64,000 nucleotides of DNA, taken from positions 87,435 through 151,434 of the forward strand of contig CACRXP010000694.1 in assembly GCA_902702965.1 (NCBI GenBank). Reading direction: 5' to 3'. Below are positions 43,620 through 53,830 of the stretch, piece by piece. The notes beneath the pieces were generated by a model that was given only the letters and a program-made list of their open reading frames with translations, made no database searches and was not told where the DNA came from. Positions within the stretch are counted from its first letter, which is position 1. Each line of letters begins with the position of its first letter. This stretch comes from Spirometra erinaceieuropaei. Taxonomy: Eukaryota > Platyhelminthes > Cestoda > Diphyllobothriidea > Diphyllobothriidae. Both the position numbers and the translations under genes were made by a program.

Positions 43620-44335
43620 AGTAATTCGTCAAGGGTAGGTTGTGTAACCCCAACTCTCAACTTTATTTAGCTGTCTTATTATTGTTTAGGAGAGGGACTA
43701 CGCACAAGTATTTTTAAAGAAATATATAAGTCAGTCGTTCGCATTCGACCACAGAAACCGCTCAGAGATATTGAGGAAGTAGAGCGTTTGTACTTTAACC
43801 ATTTTTGTTCTAACCGTTTGTGTTCTAACGCAGCCGGCGATCGTTGCAGCACGCATAATATGGTGAGTACAGACAGGGCACAAAAGGTTTTACAACCCCT
43901 CCGGAAGAAATAATTAAGTCATGGTGTACGGAACTGACAACGAAAGGCAATGCGAGTTCATTGGGATAATTGGGAAATCCAGGTAAGACAATGGGATTTA
44001 TCATTAGAAAATCATACTGAAACAATTCGGTGCATGTGATTGTATCAAAGTGTTAGATAACACACAAAGGGGGGCTTCCTGTAGCTATGAATTAATAAAC
44101 CAAATTAAGGTCTTCTAAACCAAATATAGTAGTTACCTGCGCATGGTAAACCCAGTGGGGTTACACAATCTATCCTTGCCGGCAATTCTTTCATAACTCT
44201 CGTCTAGTCCTGGTATCCATTGTCCGGGACTGGCAGTCGTGTCCTCCGCGTTCACCAACAGTGGTGACACTTTCAACGTTCATGCTCACACCCTTAACCC
44301 GCTGGCTCGGATTTGCTGCTTGTATATAGTCCGCT
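43620..44335. other. unexplained DNA before the gag relic
   Basis: Contains TGTGTAACCCCAACT at 43640 and its approximate complement GTGGGGTTACACAA at 44153, a short inverted pair of unknown meaning. No LTR boundaries established. Confidence 0.35.
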
Positions 44336-44339
44336 CTTC

Positions 44340-44925
44340 TTGATCCTGTCTACCACCATTCCCTCTATGGATTCTAACGATGCCGACACTTCTCTCAGCG
44401 GAAGTGTTCTGTCCCTCCCAGATTGCCGTCAACATGCGCCAGAACTTCATTTTTCCCGTAATGAATCAACGTTTCACTCTGTAAAGGTAACACAAGAAAC
44501 CGACAAGTAGTATAAGTTTATCGAGGCTCTTCCTCCTACCATTCTTTCCCAAGCGCAGAATTTTTTGCGTGATCCCCCGAATAATGCTTCCAATAAGAAG
44601 TCAAAGGCTGAACTGCTTCGTCTGACCTCGGTCTCAGATTGTCAGCATTATCACGCATTCGTAAAAGAAGAAGCTTTAGGTGATTGCAAGCCGTCGGAAC
44701 TCCTGCGTCGTATGCGTTCTCTTGTTGGGACATGGTCATTGACGATAAGTCCTTTAAAGTGCTGTTCTTAGAAAGTTCACCGACATCGGTGCAAACAATC
44801 CTTGGCCTCCAGCGCAGATGATTTAGACACTTCACCACTAACGGAAATGGCCGATCGTATGGTGGAGATTGAGCGTTTGTCATCCATGACGGTTGCTCAG
44901 GTTTCACAGCCTCTCAATGCGTCCA
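44340..44925 (+). pseudogene. Gypsy-type gag fragment, frameshifted
   Basis: Successive frames give FIEALPPTILSQAQNFL, DPPNNASNKKSKAELLRLT, FVKEEALGDCKPSELLRRM followed by RSLVG, then (shifted) VLFLESSPTSVQTIL and finally ASSADDLDTSPLTEMADRMV. This is the capsid-region order of Ty3/Gypsy gag from invertebrates: x-L-P, D-P-P, K-x-E-L-x-R-x-T, E-E-L-G-D-x-x-P-S-x-L-L-R-x-M, L-F-x-x-x-L-P-x-x-V-Q, A-x-M-A-D-R. One stop near 44508 and at least two frameshifts. No zinc knuckle seen. Confidence 0.75.
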
Positions 44926-45085
44926 CTGCATTGGGTTCCATTTCAGGGTACCTGTTGATGGGCTCATCGGATATGGTGGATGCCCGGCTGAGGACACCTC
45001 TGAACTCCTCAGTTCGGCGCTCCAGAATCTGCGATTTCTTCATCAGTAGAATTGTTCCATCTGAGCTGAGGCACTGACAGTTTCA
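44830..45085 (-). pseudogene. RTE-type LINE fragment
   Basis: Minus strand from about 45080 gives SSDGTILLMKKSQILERRTE followed by EFRGVLSRASTISD and PEMEPNAVDAL, the same pre-RT segment as 30050-30310. It adjoins, in opposite orientation, the gag relic. Confidence 0.7.
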
Positions 45086-45724
45086 ATCGATTGGAGTTCG
45101 AAGACCGCACTTAGAGGCAAAGAAAGTCCTTCATTACACTACTACCTGGATATCTTTGCCTTTTTTCTGCAATACGAGTCAGTCAATCCTTCTCTACCTG
45201 CCACTTTAGTCCTACTGTGAACATGGGTTCTGTGCAACCTGTTTTTCTAGGTGAACAGGTGCCGGATTTCTTCATTGTCGCAGTCGAACCAGTGCCGTTT
45301 GTGTTGGTGCCTTATCTTGGATAGCATTCTGCCGTTGCTTTCATTCGGCTTCAACATCCGGTGACCCCTTCCGGGACTTTTATTCAATCCATTTTCCCAC
45401 TTATGCGATTTCTCAAATCTAGTCGAACTTCAATCGATCTTTTTGCGCTAAAGTGCTTTCCTACGTCGAGATAACCTGAAAATTTGCAACACTCCAGTAG
45501 TTGGCACATAACATTTTGAGGAAAGTAGTCAGACGGATGACACTGACGCGGACGGGGTATATCCGCGATGTCATCGTTTGGTTATGAAGGCGGGAAAGAT
45601 GCTGGTGGAGCCCTCATGCGGTAGCGTGCTTTGTGCAAATGAGAAGATTGGGACAGTTGTGTGGAGAATGTGCAGACACTAGTAGTCTTTCCTTCATGTG
45701 AACGAAGCCGGTCATTGGAATAGC
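45086..45724. other. unexplained DNA, nothing recognised
   Basis: No exon or repeat relationship that I can support before the right IR2 arm. Confidence 0.35.
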
Positions 45725-47700
45725 GTGGACGCTAACACTGGCAGGGAATGTCTCATCGTAAAGTGAGAGCCTCATGGTTATGAGACGATTTTTTTTAATC
45801 GCAAGGCAGCCGTCTGAAGACATCTTTCGTCATGGCGAAGATGATTCGGGGGGGGGGGGGTTCGTCGCTTTGTGTTCGGACGTCCGTTCCAAAACAAGGC
45901 GCATCCGACAGCCCGCTTGTCCGCTCTTCCTTGCCCGTAGAAGGGACCTCAGTGAGATCCCAACCATCTACCCTGTAGGAAGCCAGCTCGAAAGTGACCA
46001 AAGCTGTCTTTCCTTCTGGCGAGTTGGTCACTGGGCTGTCTACAGGGTAGTGACAATATCGAACTGCCAAATGGAGGAGTGTTATTGGGGCTTACTGTGA
46101 GGTAGGAAGGTGATATGGACAGAGCTTGTTGCTGTTTTGCGTAGCGTTTTTCTCGTGTGTGTTTCATGCTGTGAGCTGCGGTCAGTTTGCAGTAACATGA
46201 CTACAGGTATTTGTAGATCGCGCATTCTAGCCCCTTTCCTCCAATGCGGAGGGTAATTCCTGTATCCCTAGATGGGAGTGCTTCGTCGTGGCAGGCATCT
46301 CTTGAACTCTGTTGTGGGTCTTGAGTTCGGCCTAGTGGGATGCCAGTAGCGGCAGCAATTGTGTGACGCTTAGACGAGCTGTAGGCCATCTTCGACATCT
46401 GCACCCCGCCTACCTCTCTAGGTGAACGTAAACCTGACATGCAGGTGCATTTTTACGGTTGAATCAGATTTGGGTGAATCTACCTCATTTGTTTTACTTC
46501 ACCCGCTGCCGTCCGGCATCAAGTGCAAATGAAGACGACCGGAGGTGCATGAGAGCACCTAAGCGGCCCATCTGCGCGTGCTACGCCAATATTGTCTGCT
46601 ACTTTTACGTGCAGCGTGCTTCATTTGCGCCGAAGTGTCAGAACACCCGGCCTTTAAAGGCCTCGTCGGTTGTATTGACTCAACTGAAAAAACGATGATA
46701 ATAGAAGCGCTTTCGCGGCGTGCTTGGCGATCACGTTGACGTTTGGAACATTAGCTTTACGCGCCTACAGTTTGCCTTTCTGTCCTTCTCATTTGGATTG
46801 GTGCCTATAACTGCATCTGTGGATTATCGATGCACGAGCGGCTCGTCGTGAGTATAATCTTCTCAATGCATTCGCAAGACTGAGAGTGACACAAAGACCA
46901 CATTAAGGAAGAGCCATAATATGACGACGTTCGTTGTGGAATCAGCCCTGCCGGCAGTCGGCGGCCTTCCAAGTCACGGCTTCCAGCACTTCGCGACGGA
47001 TTTAAGCGCGTCAGCTTGGTGATTTTGAGTGATGCCATGATCTACTGTGAGGATGGATTCCACGAGCACAGTCTCACGCTCGGTCGTCCAGGTCGCAGGC
47101 AAAAGTCGACTTTTCGAAACTCTCAACCAACTGGTGTGTGCGGTGGCCAACATGACGTCCGTTTCTCTCGAGGGCGTGGCCCAGGCATGTGAGGCAGTAA
47201 TTATGGGTTCTTGTGAAGTCACTGAAGTACGCTTGGAGGTAGTGCGGGGGCGTGTGTTATAACAACCCCTGGGAGGTAGGCAAGGGAGCTTTAACAGTCG
47301 CCGTGGATTTCCATTTGTGAGTGAAACTTCCACATCGACGTCGGTTAAGTTGAAAAATCAGCAGGTTGTGCAATTCTGCAATTCGCAACTCTATAGATGG
47401 GGGAATTCGAAAAAACAAGTTGCTCCAAATGGGAAAGTCAAATACAATTTGTCAAGATGTTACATGGCAAGAAGAATTAGGGTTTTAGGAAGTGATGAAA
47501 GTCCCTAAACACTGCTACCTCCGCGGACTGAGCCTCACCGAATCAAGGTCTACGCAGAACTGTGACAGAAAATGAACCAGTACGCTGTAGGTAGGGACAC
47601 ACAAACATAGTAAAACGCTTAAGCTCCAAACGTCTGCCAGACAGTGATTGGCGTTTACGTGTGAAGAAAGTTTCCCAGACAGTTGTCGAACGAATGAAGG
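45725..47700 (-). repeat. IR2, right arm: unrecognised ~1.9-kb interspersed element
   Basis: Reverse-complement partner of 38320-40290. Includes a 13-G homopolymer (45848-45860) where the left arm has mixed sequence. The 71-codon plus-strand frame 47047-47262 (with SRLFETLNQLVCAVANMTSV) corresponds closely to the left-arm minus-strand frame at 38751-38966. Confidence 0.75.
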
Positions 47701-47764
47701 CGAAATTTCGAGTTCCAGGTGTATGCATAAGTAAAGAAGAAGTGTCGAGCACCGGGACACTTCG

Positions 47765-48330
47765 TTTATTATCCTGAGCTTTCAGACTCGTACAGGAGGT
47801 GACTACGAAGGGCTCTGTACGCCGGCGCTAGATCGATAAATCGATTGACCGAGTTCTCATCCGAGGCCCAGGCTTCAATCAATTCTCGGCCTGTTTTGTT
47901 TCCGGCGTGGGCGACTGTTTTGGTGGCTGTGAAGTCAAACTCGTGACCCATTTCGTAGGTGTGGACGGCCACTTGTGATAATGCGTCGCCTCGCCGCACA
48001 GCCAGTTTATGTTCGTGTATGCGCGATCCGAGTATGCGTCCAGTCTGTCCTGTGTAGTTACAAGGACAATTTTGACACGGAATGCGATACACTACTCCAG
48101 ATTGCTCTTCAGGTTTTAACTGGTCTTTGATTTCCATGACCCTGCCGCGCATGGTGGCTTTGGGGCGGTGTGCAATTCCAACACCTAGCTCGGCAGCGAT
48201 GCGCTCGGTCGCTTCTGAACCACCCTTGATGTATGGCAGAGAATGTCATATCGTCGGTGGCGTTGATGTTCAAGTTCTCTGGTTGCGACCGCGTAGGCAG
48301 CGACTTATGAATGCCCTCGGATAGCCATTT
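47765..48330 (-). pseudogene. Penelope-like element with near-complete GIY-YIG domain
   Basis: Minus strand begins with the YPRAFISRCLRGR block (end of RT region, near 48310), then after a stop and frameshift ELGVGIAHRPKATMRG, and the intact 127-codon frame 48152-47769: EEQSGVVYRIPCQNC..NYTGQTGRILGSRIHEHK, HTYEMGHEFDF, AGNKTGRELIEAWASD, VNRFIDLAPAYRALR, ending YESESSG. GVVY and NYTG form the nuclease core; the R-x-x-E-H catalytic Arg/Glu region and CX2-3C zinc-type cysteines (IPCQNCPC) are present. This is the best-preserved GIY-YIG domain in the window, though the element is 5'-truncated. Confidence 0.85.
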
Positions 48331-48559
48331 TGCACAAACTGGTCGCGGAGATAACGGGCCTCACGTGCTCTGTCCTCCGGTTTGCTGCGATTGGCGTTCC
48401 GTTAGCCTGCAGCTGTGCCTGCCACCGCACCCCGGATGTTGGCATTTCTTATGGATGCGTATTCCCAATAACGACCGCCCAACTGCGATGCAGCCCGCGT
48501 GTCAGTCCGGCGCACCTAGCGCGTGGCCCGTTTTATTTGCGCAAACACTGTTTCATGCT

Positions 48560-48930
48560 GCTTTTCGCACGCTGGCGGAAGGCAATGAGTTTCGGTTCGT
48601 GAACACGCGGGTACTGGCGCGGGCCGGCAACAAGACGGGACGGGAACTGTTGGAGGCGCGGTTGTCTGACGTCAATTCCATCAACAGACACACCGACTGA
48701 CACTCTTGTCATCACGCGCTCCGCCCACGCAACCGGGTGACGCGACCTACTTCGCGGTCAAGGATGCACGCCACCATCACGCCGTGAAACTCCAGTATTT
48801 TCGGCAGCGCGAACCTAACCCGGCCACGAACACTACCCATGCCCCGCTTCCCCTGCTATCCCCTCTATCATTGTTCGACTACAAAAATGTTCGCTTTTTG
48901 TTGCACTCCCACAGTCTGCGATGATAGGCT
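48560..48930 (+). pseudogene. Penelope-like element, C-terminal fragment
   Basis: Frame with GNEFRFVNTRVLARAGNKTG, RELLEARLSDVNSINRHTD (48590-48700), followed by a non-coding tail resembling those after the PLEs at 43045 and 50395. It is opposite in orientation to the PLE at 47765-48330. Confidence 0.75.
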
Positions 48931-49014
48931 CCTGTAGGAGCTAGAAAGCTGAGGCCAGTAAACCTACTGCTCCACTGATTGCGCCTTCATCTTCTTTGTG
49001 ACAAAACTCGCACT

Positions 49015-49375
49015 TGCGATGTCACGAGCATACTAGACCTAGCCTTGCAGGCTGTCGAAGTTCCGGCTGCCTTTGGAGATTCAGTGGGCGACTTCATCGA
49101 TGAGCTTGAAGGTTCCTGAAATTGTACTTTTCCCGATACGCGAATTTGCTTTACAGATGATAGGGGAGTCACAGCAAGACTGATCCCTGTGCTCGTTGTA
49201 ATTGTAAGATAGTGCTGGTTGACATATAACCACAGTCTTCACCAGGCTGCTTGTCCTCTCGAAGTTTGGGAAACCAGAGCCGAAGAGGTCTGAGCTCGTA
49301 GTCATCCTCGAATAAGAGGTGCTTTATTTCGCAGTTCCTGAAAACTCGCTGTCTGCCGGGCCCCACCTAACAAAT
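49015..49375 (-). pseudogene. RTE-type LINE, RT catalytic region fragment
   Basis: Minus strand gives RVFRNCEIKHLLFEDDYEL (compare RHFRNC...DLLFADDHAL in the IR1 copies), SDLFGSGFPNFERTSS, and LIDEVAH plus ISKGSRNFDSLQG. The catalytic box reads FEDD instead of FADD. The segment between RNC and the box is deleted. Confidence 0.7.
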
Positions 49376-49599
49376 GGTGTCCTTCATGTAGACGCACAAT
49401 ATAGAGCTGGACGGGAAAAGCCAATAAGTGTTCTAAACTGACTTGTCGGCACAGTTTTTTTGTTATCTATAGGCCAAATCGGACTTTTCCTGCCTTGAGC
49501 TCGTTTCGTTAACCTAGAAATCCCCAGTTAAGCTGGCAATCCCAGCGTGTGATCTAAGTAATCAAACACCCCGTGATGCCATGCCAGTTTGATTCCTGC

Positions 49600-49870
49600 A
49601 TAAGGTCAGGCCGCAGTGATCCCTTCTTTGTACAGCCTCCATGGCACTCCCACTCCAATGGGGCCCAAGCCGATCACTTCTCACTTCCGTAAAAACGCGG
49701 TCCATCGCGTGTGAACCAGGCTGTGTGTGGCACGCATAGACGAGCCGTTTGGTTTCTTCAGCGTTTGCGCTCGAGCCCCCAAGTGGGTAGGGGAGAGGGG
49801 GGTGCGGCTGATGCTGTATAAGTCCTGCGCCCATCTCGTTGTGAGGCGCACGGTGGACATCGTAGTTCGC
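49600..49870 (-). repeat. interspersed repeat family R, minus-strand copy
   Basis: Minus strand has a GCAGGACTTATACAGCATCA block, then CCGCACCCCCCTCTCCCCTA followed by CCCACTTGGG, matching the GACTTGCACAGCATCAACCG / CTCTCTACTCCCC order at 52860-52900. The 114-codon frame here is not preserved in the other copies. Confidence 0.5.
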
Positions 49871-50394
49871 AGCGTTAGAGAGGGTGATGATGATGTCTCT
49901 ATGCAAACATTAAATCTCAGACGAACAGGGCATAAAATTAGTTCAACCAGATTTTCCCATTTTTACAGGCTGACGTTATTAAGCGATAATGGAATATCAA
50001 CTTCCATGTTTTCTTCATCTAAAACCATGCCCTTCTATGCAATTATTGAAAATACGAGTGTTAGTTAGACGGAGACTTCTAAGAAGGTTAGCCCAGACCT
50101 GTGAAAAAGCATTCATAATAAAGGCGGAATTTTAAATTCGTGGGTCTGGCAGATTCCACTTACAAATGTTTAAACTGAAAGTTTGCTGAACTGAATGGGA
50201 ACCTAAGCGAAAGGCGCAATCACATTTGAGTAAGAAAGTACACTGATTACATGTGGTAGTCTTGCATGTCCGGTTTTCATCTTAAATGATGATCAAAACG
50301 CCAAATCACGAGCACAAACAACTTCACATTCACAGATGGGAGCGAATATGCGAATCCTAGGTTTTTTTGTAAGGAGGAGGAACAAGCGATCTCT
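49870..50394. other. unexplained DNA, nothing recognised
   Basis: AT-rich spacer between family R and a PLE fragment. No exon or repeat supported. Confidence 0.35.
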
Positions 50395-50775
50395 GGAATA
50401 GGAGGTGTATTCGTCTGAGCTTTCGGTCTCGTACAGGATGCCACCGTCAGAGACTGATAATGAGCCATCAAATGAGCAGTTTTTGTGGTCAAACCATGAA
50501 GGGGGAATATGAGTGCAGAGGGTGGTATTCGCAATAAGCTGAGCCCCACGCCGTCTTACGGCGGCGTAACTGCGTGCACCCTTGGCTGGAAATTGGGTCT
50601 CGCCTCTTGACCCCCGGAACAGAGCGCGTGATAGCAGGGGGTATGTCAACGTGTCTGTTGACAGATTTGGTGTCAGACGCCCAGGCCCCCAACAGTTCTC
50701 GCCCTGTCTTATTGCTGGTCCCCGCTACTATCCGCGTGCACGCGAATTCGTGGCCTTCACAGTCATATGACGGTT
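50395..50775 (-). pseudogene. Penelope-like element, C-terminal fragment and tail
   Basis: Minus strand: GHEFACTRIVAGTSNKTGRE, LLGAWASDTKSVNRHVDIPP (50757-50640), then a non-coding tail ending with ILYETESSDEYTS near 50420, similar to LLYESESSG at the end of the PLE at 47765. GIY-YIG core absent. Confidence 0.75.
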
Positions 50776-50984
50776 GCGTTCACCTTAGGACGCGGGCATG
50801 GGCGCTGGAGTCGAATATGCTCGATGGCTTTTGTCTAAGTGCCGCTTCCCCCCTTCAACCTGGGAGGCCCAACCTGACGAGGGTAGCCGATGTCGAGGTG
50901 CCTCATGAACCCACTTTTTCTGACTCCGATCCCTCTACCCACTGAGGCAAAACAGCTTAGAGAGGAGATAACGACTGAAAACCC

Positions 50985-51110
50985 GTAGGGTGGGCTGGCA
51001 TCCCATTAAGACGAACCCGAGATCCATGACAGAGTTCGACAGATGCCTGGCATGACAGAGCAGTCCCATTGGAGGAAAAGGCATGATCTACAAGCACAGG
51101 TAATCGCCGT
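50985..51110 (+). repeat. fragment of the IR2 element family
   Basis: GGCATCCCATTAAGACGAAC, CAGATGCCTGGCATGACAGAG and CATTGGAGGAAAAGGCATGA match the 39690-39830 segment of the left IR2 arm. Confidence 0.6.
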
Positions 51111-51924
51111 ACATATTTTTGCTCTCACCCGCAAATTTCCCGTAAAATTCTGCGTTTATTCTGGTTCTGTGCCCCAGGTACATATAAGGAATCATCTTTA
51201 AATCCAACCCTGTTTATGCCAAAAACTTTCGTCCAGTTTGCTTTGGCAGTATGCTTCTTACATCCCGCCCACTGCCAATGTTTATTTTTTTGGAAATTCA
51301 TCTGCGATCTTGGAGTAACCCGTGCGAATAAAGCTTCTTACACTCGCTCCGAAAGGTGATATGCATATTTTGACGGAAATTCACCAGCTGCTTCGGTATA
51401 GTCGCGTAATACGACAGTTTGACCGTCGTAGCCCAACAACTGATGATAAATGTTCTAACCACTGCACGGTGGAATAAGAATGATAACGAAAAGGGTCAAT
51501 GTTATCACTATTATGTGGATTGTGATGATTGCTCACATTAGTGCGGAGGAGGGACAGTGTCTGTGGCATTAATGTTTGTGTCATCGACGACTGAGTGTTC
51601 ACTAACTGCTCGCGAATATTCCCCGCTTCATCTTTTCCTACAACCTTCACTTATCCCCGCATTAGCAACATAGACATTCGCAGGGCACCAGGATGATGAT
51701 GATGATGATGTGGGACTCAACTTATGAGTCCAAATGTCAAAAGTGCATAAGCCAGGAGTGCCCCTTCGTCCCATAGTCCCTTTATGTGGCACCCCGACAT
51801 TTGGACTGTCGAAATGGTTTTACCAACGGTTCCGTTTTCTGACCGAGGATTCAGAATGGACGGTGAAGGCAACTTAGCAGTTCTGAAGGAGTATCAGACA
51901 TCTAGAAATATAGTCAAACGAGAT
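51111..51924. other. unexplained DNA with a short (GAT)n run
   Basis: A GAT microsatellite of about six units lies at 51692-51710. A ACAGTTTGACCGTCGTAGCCC block at 51409-51430 resembles the start of repeat family R. Nothing else recognised. Confidence 0.4.
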
Positions 51925-53310
51925 GATGGTATCGTCTGACATGGTCTCCTTATTCACCTCCGTTCCAACCGGCCTTGCCATCAGCACTATTGACGAGCTT
52001 CTTTAGGAAACAATTGACGAAGTCTATCAACAACGTAAACGAACGCACGTCATCGAACTCCTAGAATTGTGCCTCAGAACTTTCTTCCTTTTCAACAACT
52101 GAAAGTACGAGCAAAAGAAGGGAACACTGATAGGTTCCTCCTGTCTGGGCTGATTGGCGAGGCAGTCCTGCGGAGGCTCAAGCGACTGGTCTTCCATTCG
52201 CACTCCCCAAAATTGTGGGCCAGATACTTCGATGAAACGTTTGACGTAATCAAGAACTACGGCGTTCAGGACTTCACGGCCTTGTTAAACTCAATATTTC
52301 CCAACATCCAATCTTCAATGGAAGAGGAAAAGTACAACCATTTGCCCTTGCTTAACGTAAATGTCGCAAGGATGGCTGATGGAGAATCAGAACTACGCTG
52401 TACCGTAAGGCAAAGAATACTCGACGCATCCTCTAAATCAGAAGCGACCACCCTATTGGTCACAAACGCAGTTGTCAAAACTCTTTCTCAACGAGCCCCA
52501 ACACATTGTAATGAAGACGACAAGAGAAAGGAGGGAACGAAATACCTACATTTCTTTTTTACACCCGATGGCTATCCACTATCCTTCACACGTGAGTGCC
52601 GAAGAGAGCGTACCCGTAAGTGACCTAACGGTGAGAAGCCGAAGATCTGGCTCGCGATTCCCTACGTAAGGAATGTTTCGTAGGTGACAGCAAGAACTCT
52701 GAGCCGTTTTGGGATTGGAGTGGCCCATAAGCCAGAATGCACCACAAGGCAGCAGATCCGGCAGTTCGACCGTCGTGCCCGACTAGTCCACCGTGTGCTC
52801 CACGGCAAGGTGAAGCAGGCACGGTGAACTGTGCGTGAATTGATCTATACTGATGCCAGACTTGCACAGCATCAACCGCACTCTCTACTCCCCTTCCACC
52901 TGGACCTGGTGCAAGGACAGAGTCAAGAAGATAGAAGGCGGGGGGGGGGGCGCAGGTGGATGGCAGGTCGAGCCCGCATCTTGGTACTCCACTCCACATC
53001 CGGAGCTAACGTCAACGCAACAATCAGCAGCGGTTCACAGCATACCTTGTCAGAGTTGCAGTGCGAGGTATGTTGGTGAAACGGGCAGACGCCTCTGCAC
53101 AAGATTGCACGAGCAACAGATTGCAGTCAACAGCGAGGATAGGCTGTCACTGGCATATGACCACATACAACGGGTGATGCACAGTTTCGCCCTTGGGGAA
53201 GCAAGTGTTAACGGCCGAACCAGCGACAAGATGGCCAGACTGATGCTCAAAAGTTGGTCCGCAGTTAGCACAATAAACAGAGCCACTGATCTTCCTCCGG
53301 CGTAGCAGGC
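51925..53310 (+). pseudogene. Penelope-like element, most complete copy (RT + GIY-YIG)
   Basis: Plus strand. RT motif A region SSDMVSLFTSVPTGLAIST near 51935 (a stop follows LL near 52005); ELLELCLRTFF near 52050; then, in frame 52069-52623, GLIGEAVLRRLKRLVF (motif B region), WARYFDETFDVI (catalytic box, normally YVDD, here YFDE), LLNSIFPNIQSSMEEE, KYLHFFFTPDGYP. The frame breaks at 52621, resumes with FGIGVAHKPECTTRQQI, and is interrupted at 52763-53010 by a repeat. It resumes with HSIPCQSCSARYVGETGRRL..RLHEQQIAV and ATDLPPA to 53305. GIY-YIG core residues (RYVGETGRR) are recognisable. Stops, the catalytic change and the insertion make it inactive. Its tail continues to 53830. Confidence 0.85.
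52763..53010 (+). repeat. repeat family R inserted in the PLE
   Basis: Starts GGCAGTTCGACCGTCGTGCC and runs through GTGAACTGTGCGTGAATTG, GACTTGCACAGCATCAACCG and CTCTCTACTCCCCTTCCACC, ending in a G-run (about 52938-52948) and a short unmatched stretch. It falls exactly where PLE relatives have the continuous linker between RQQI and the GIY-YIG domain. Confidence 0.65.
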
Positions 53311-53559
53311 ACTGCGCAAAAGGCTCCAGTCAGGGCGGACAGCACTGGCGAACAAATCGCGGCTTTCCCAACAGTTGTCGCCTTCACATCAGGGGGAAAG
53401 AGTCGGCCGGAGGTCACACGACATCGACCCACCGATACGCCCAAACAGCCGAACGTGATTCTCACATGCGACGGCAGCTGATCAGCTCATTAGTTTATGA
53501 GTTGCTGGCCCACGGGGACACAGACCTAGCAGCAACAACGACGGCCGGGTAGGGGAGAG

Positions 53560-53830
53560 GTCATACGAGCGCACCAGCGGTGCGCCACGGAGAAACCAAG
53601 GCCAATCCCTCACCAGAAGGCAGAGCAGAGTTTGTGCGTCCGGCATGCCCATAGCACGAAACAGAATAACTTTGGGCTAGCAGGAACAAACACTCCACCA
53701 ATTTGATGATGGAAACGAGGAAGTTTCCGAAGCGTTAGCACCAATACCGTGTGGTCCATGGAATTGCCTCTTTTTCTTCTTCATCTCCTTTTCGGGATGA
53801 TGAAAAGGATGTTTACATATATAGATCTTG
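53560..53830 (+). mobile_element. 3' tail of the 51.9-kb PLE
   Basis: Matches 23995-24275: GCGCACCAGCGGTGCGCCAC, GGCTAGCAGGAACAAACAC, the hammerhead-like segment, TTAGCACCAATACCGTGTGG, CCTCTTTTTCTTCTTCATC and a TTTACATATATAG end. Confidence 0.8.
53703..53737 (+). ncRNA. degenerate hammerhead-like motif
   Basis: Same layout as 24149-24182 with the identical stem-loop, but all three core blocks are altered: TTGATGA for CTGATGA, GAAGC for GAAAC, GTT for GTC at the expected cleavage position. Probably inactive. Confidence 0.5.
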
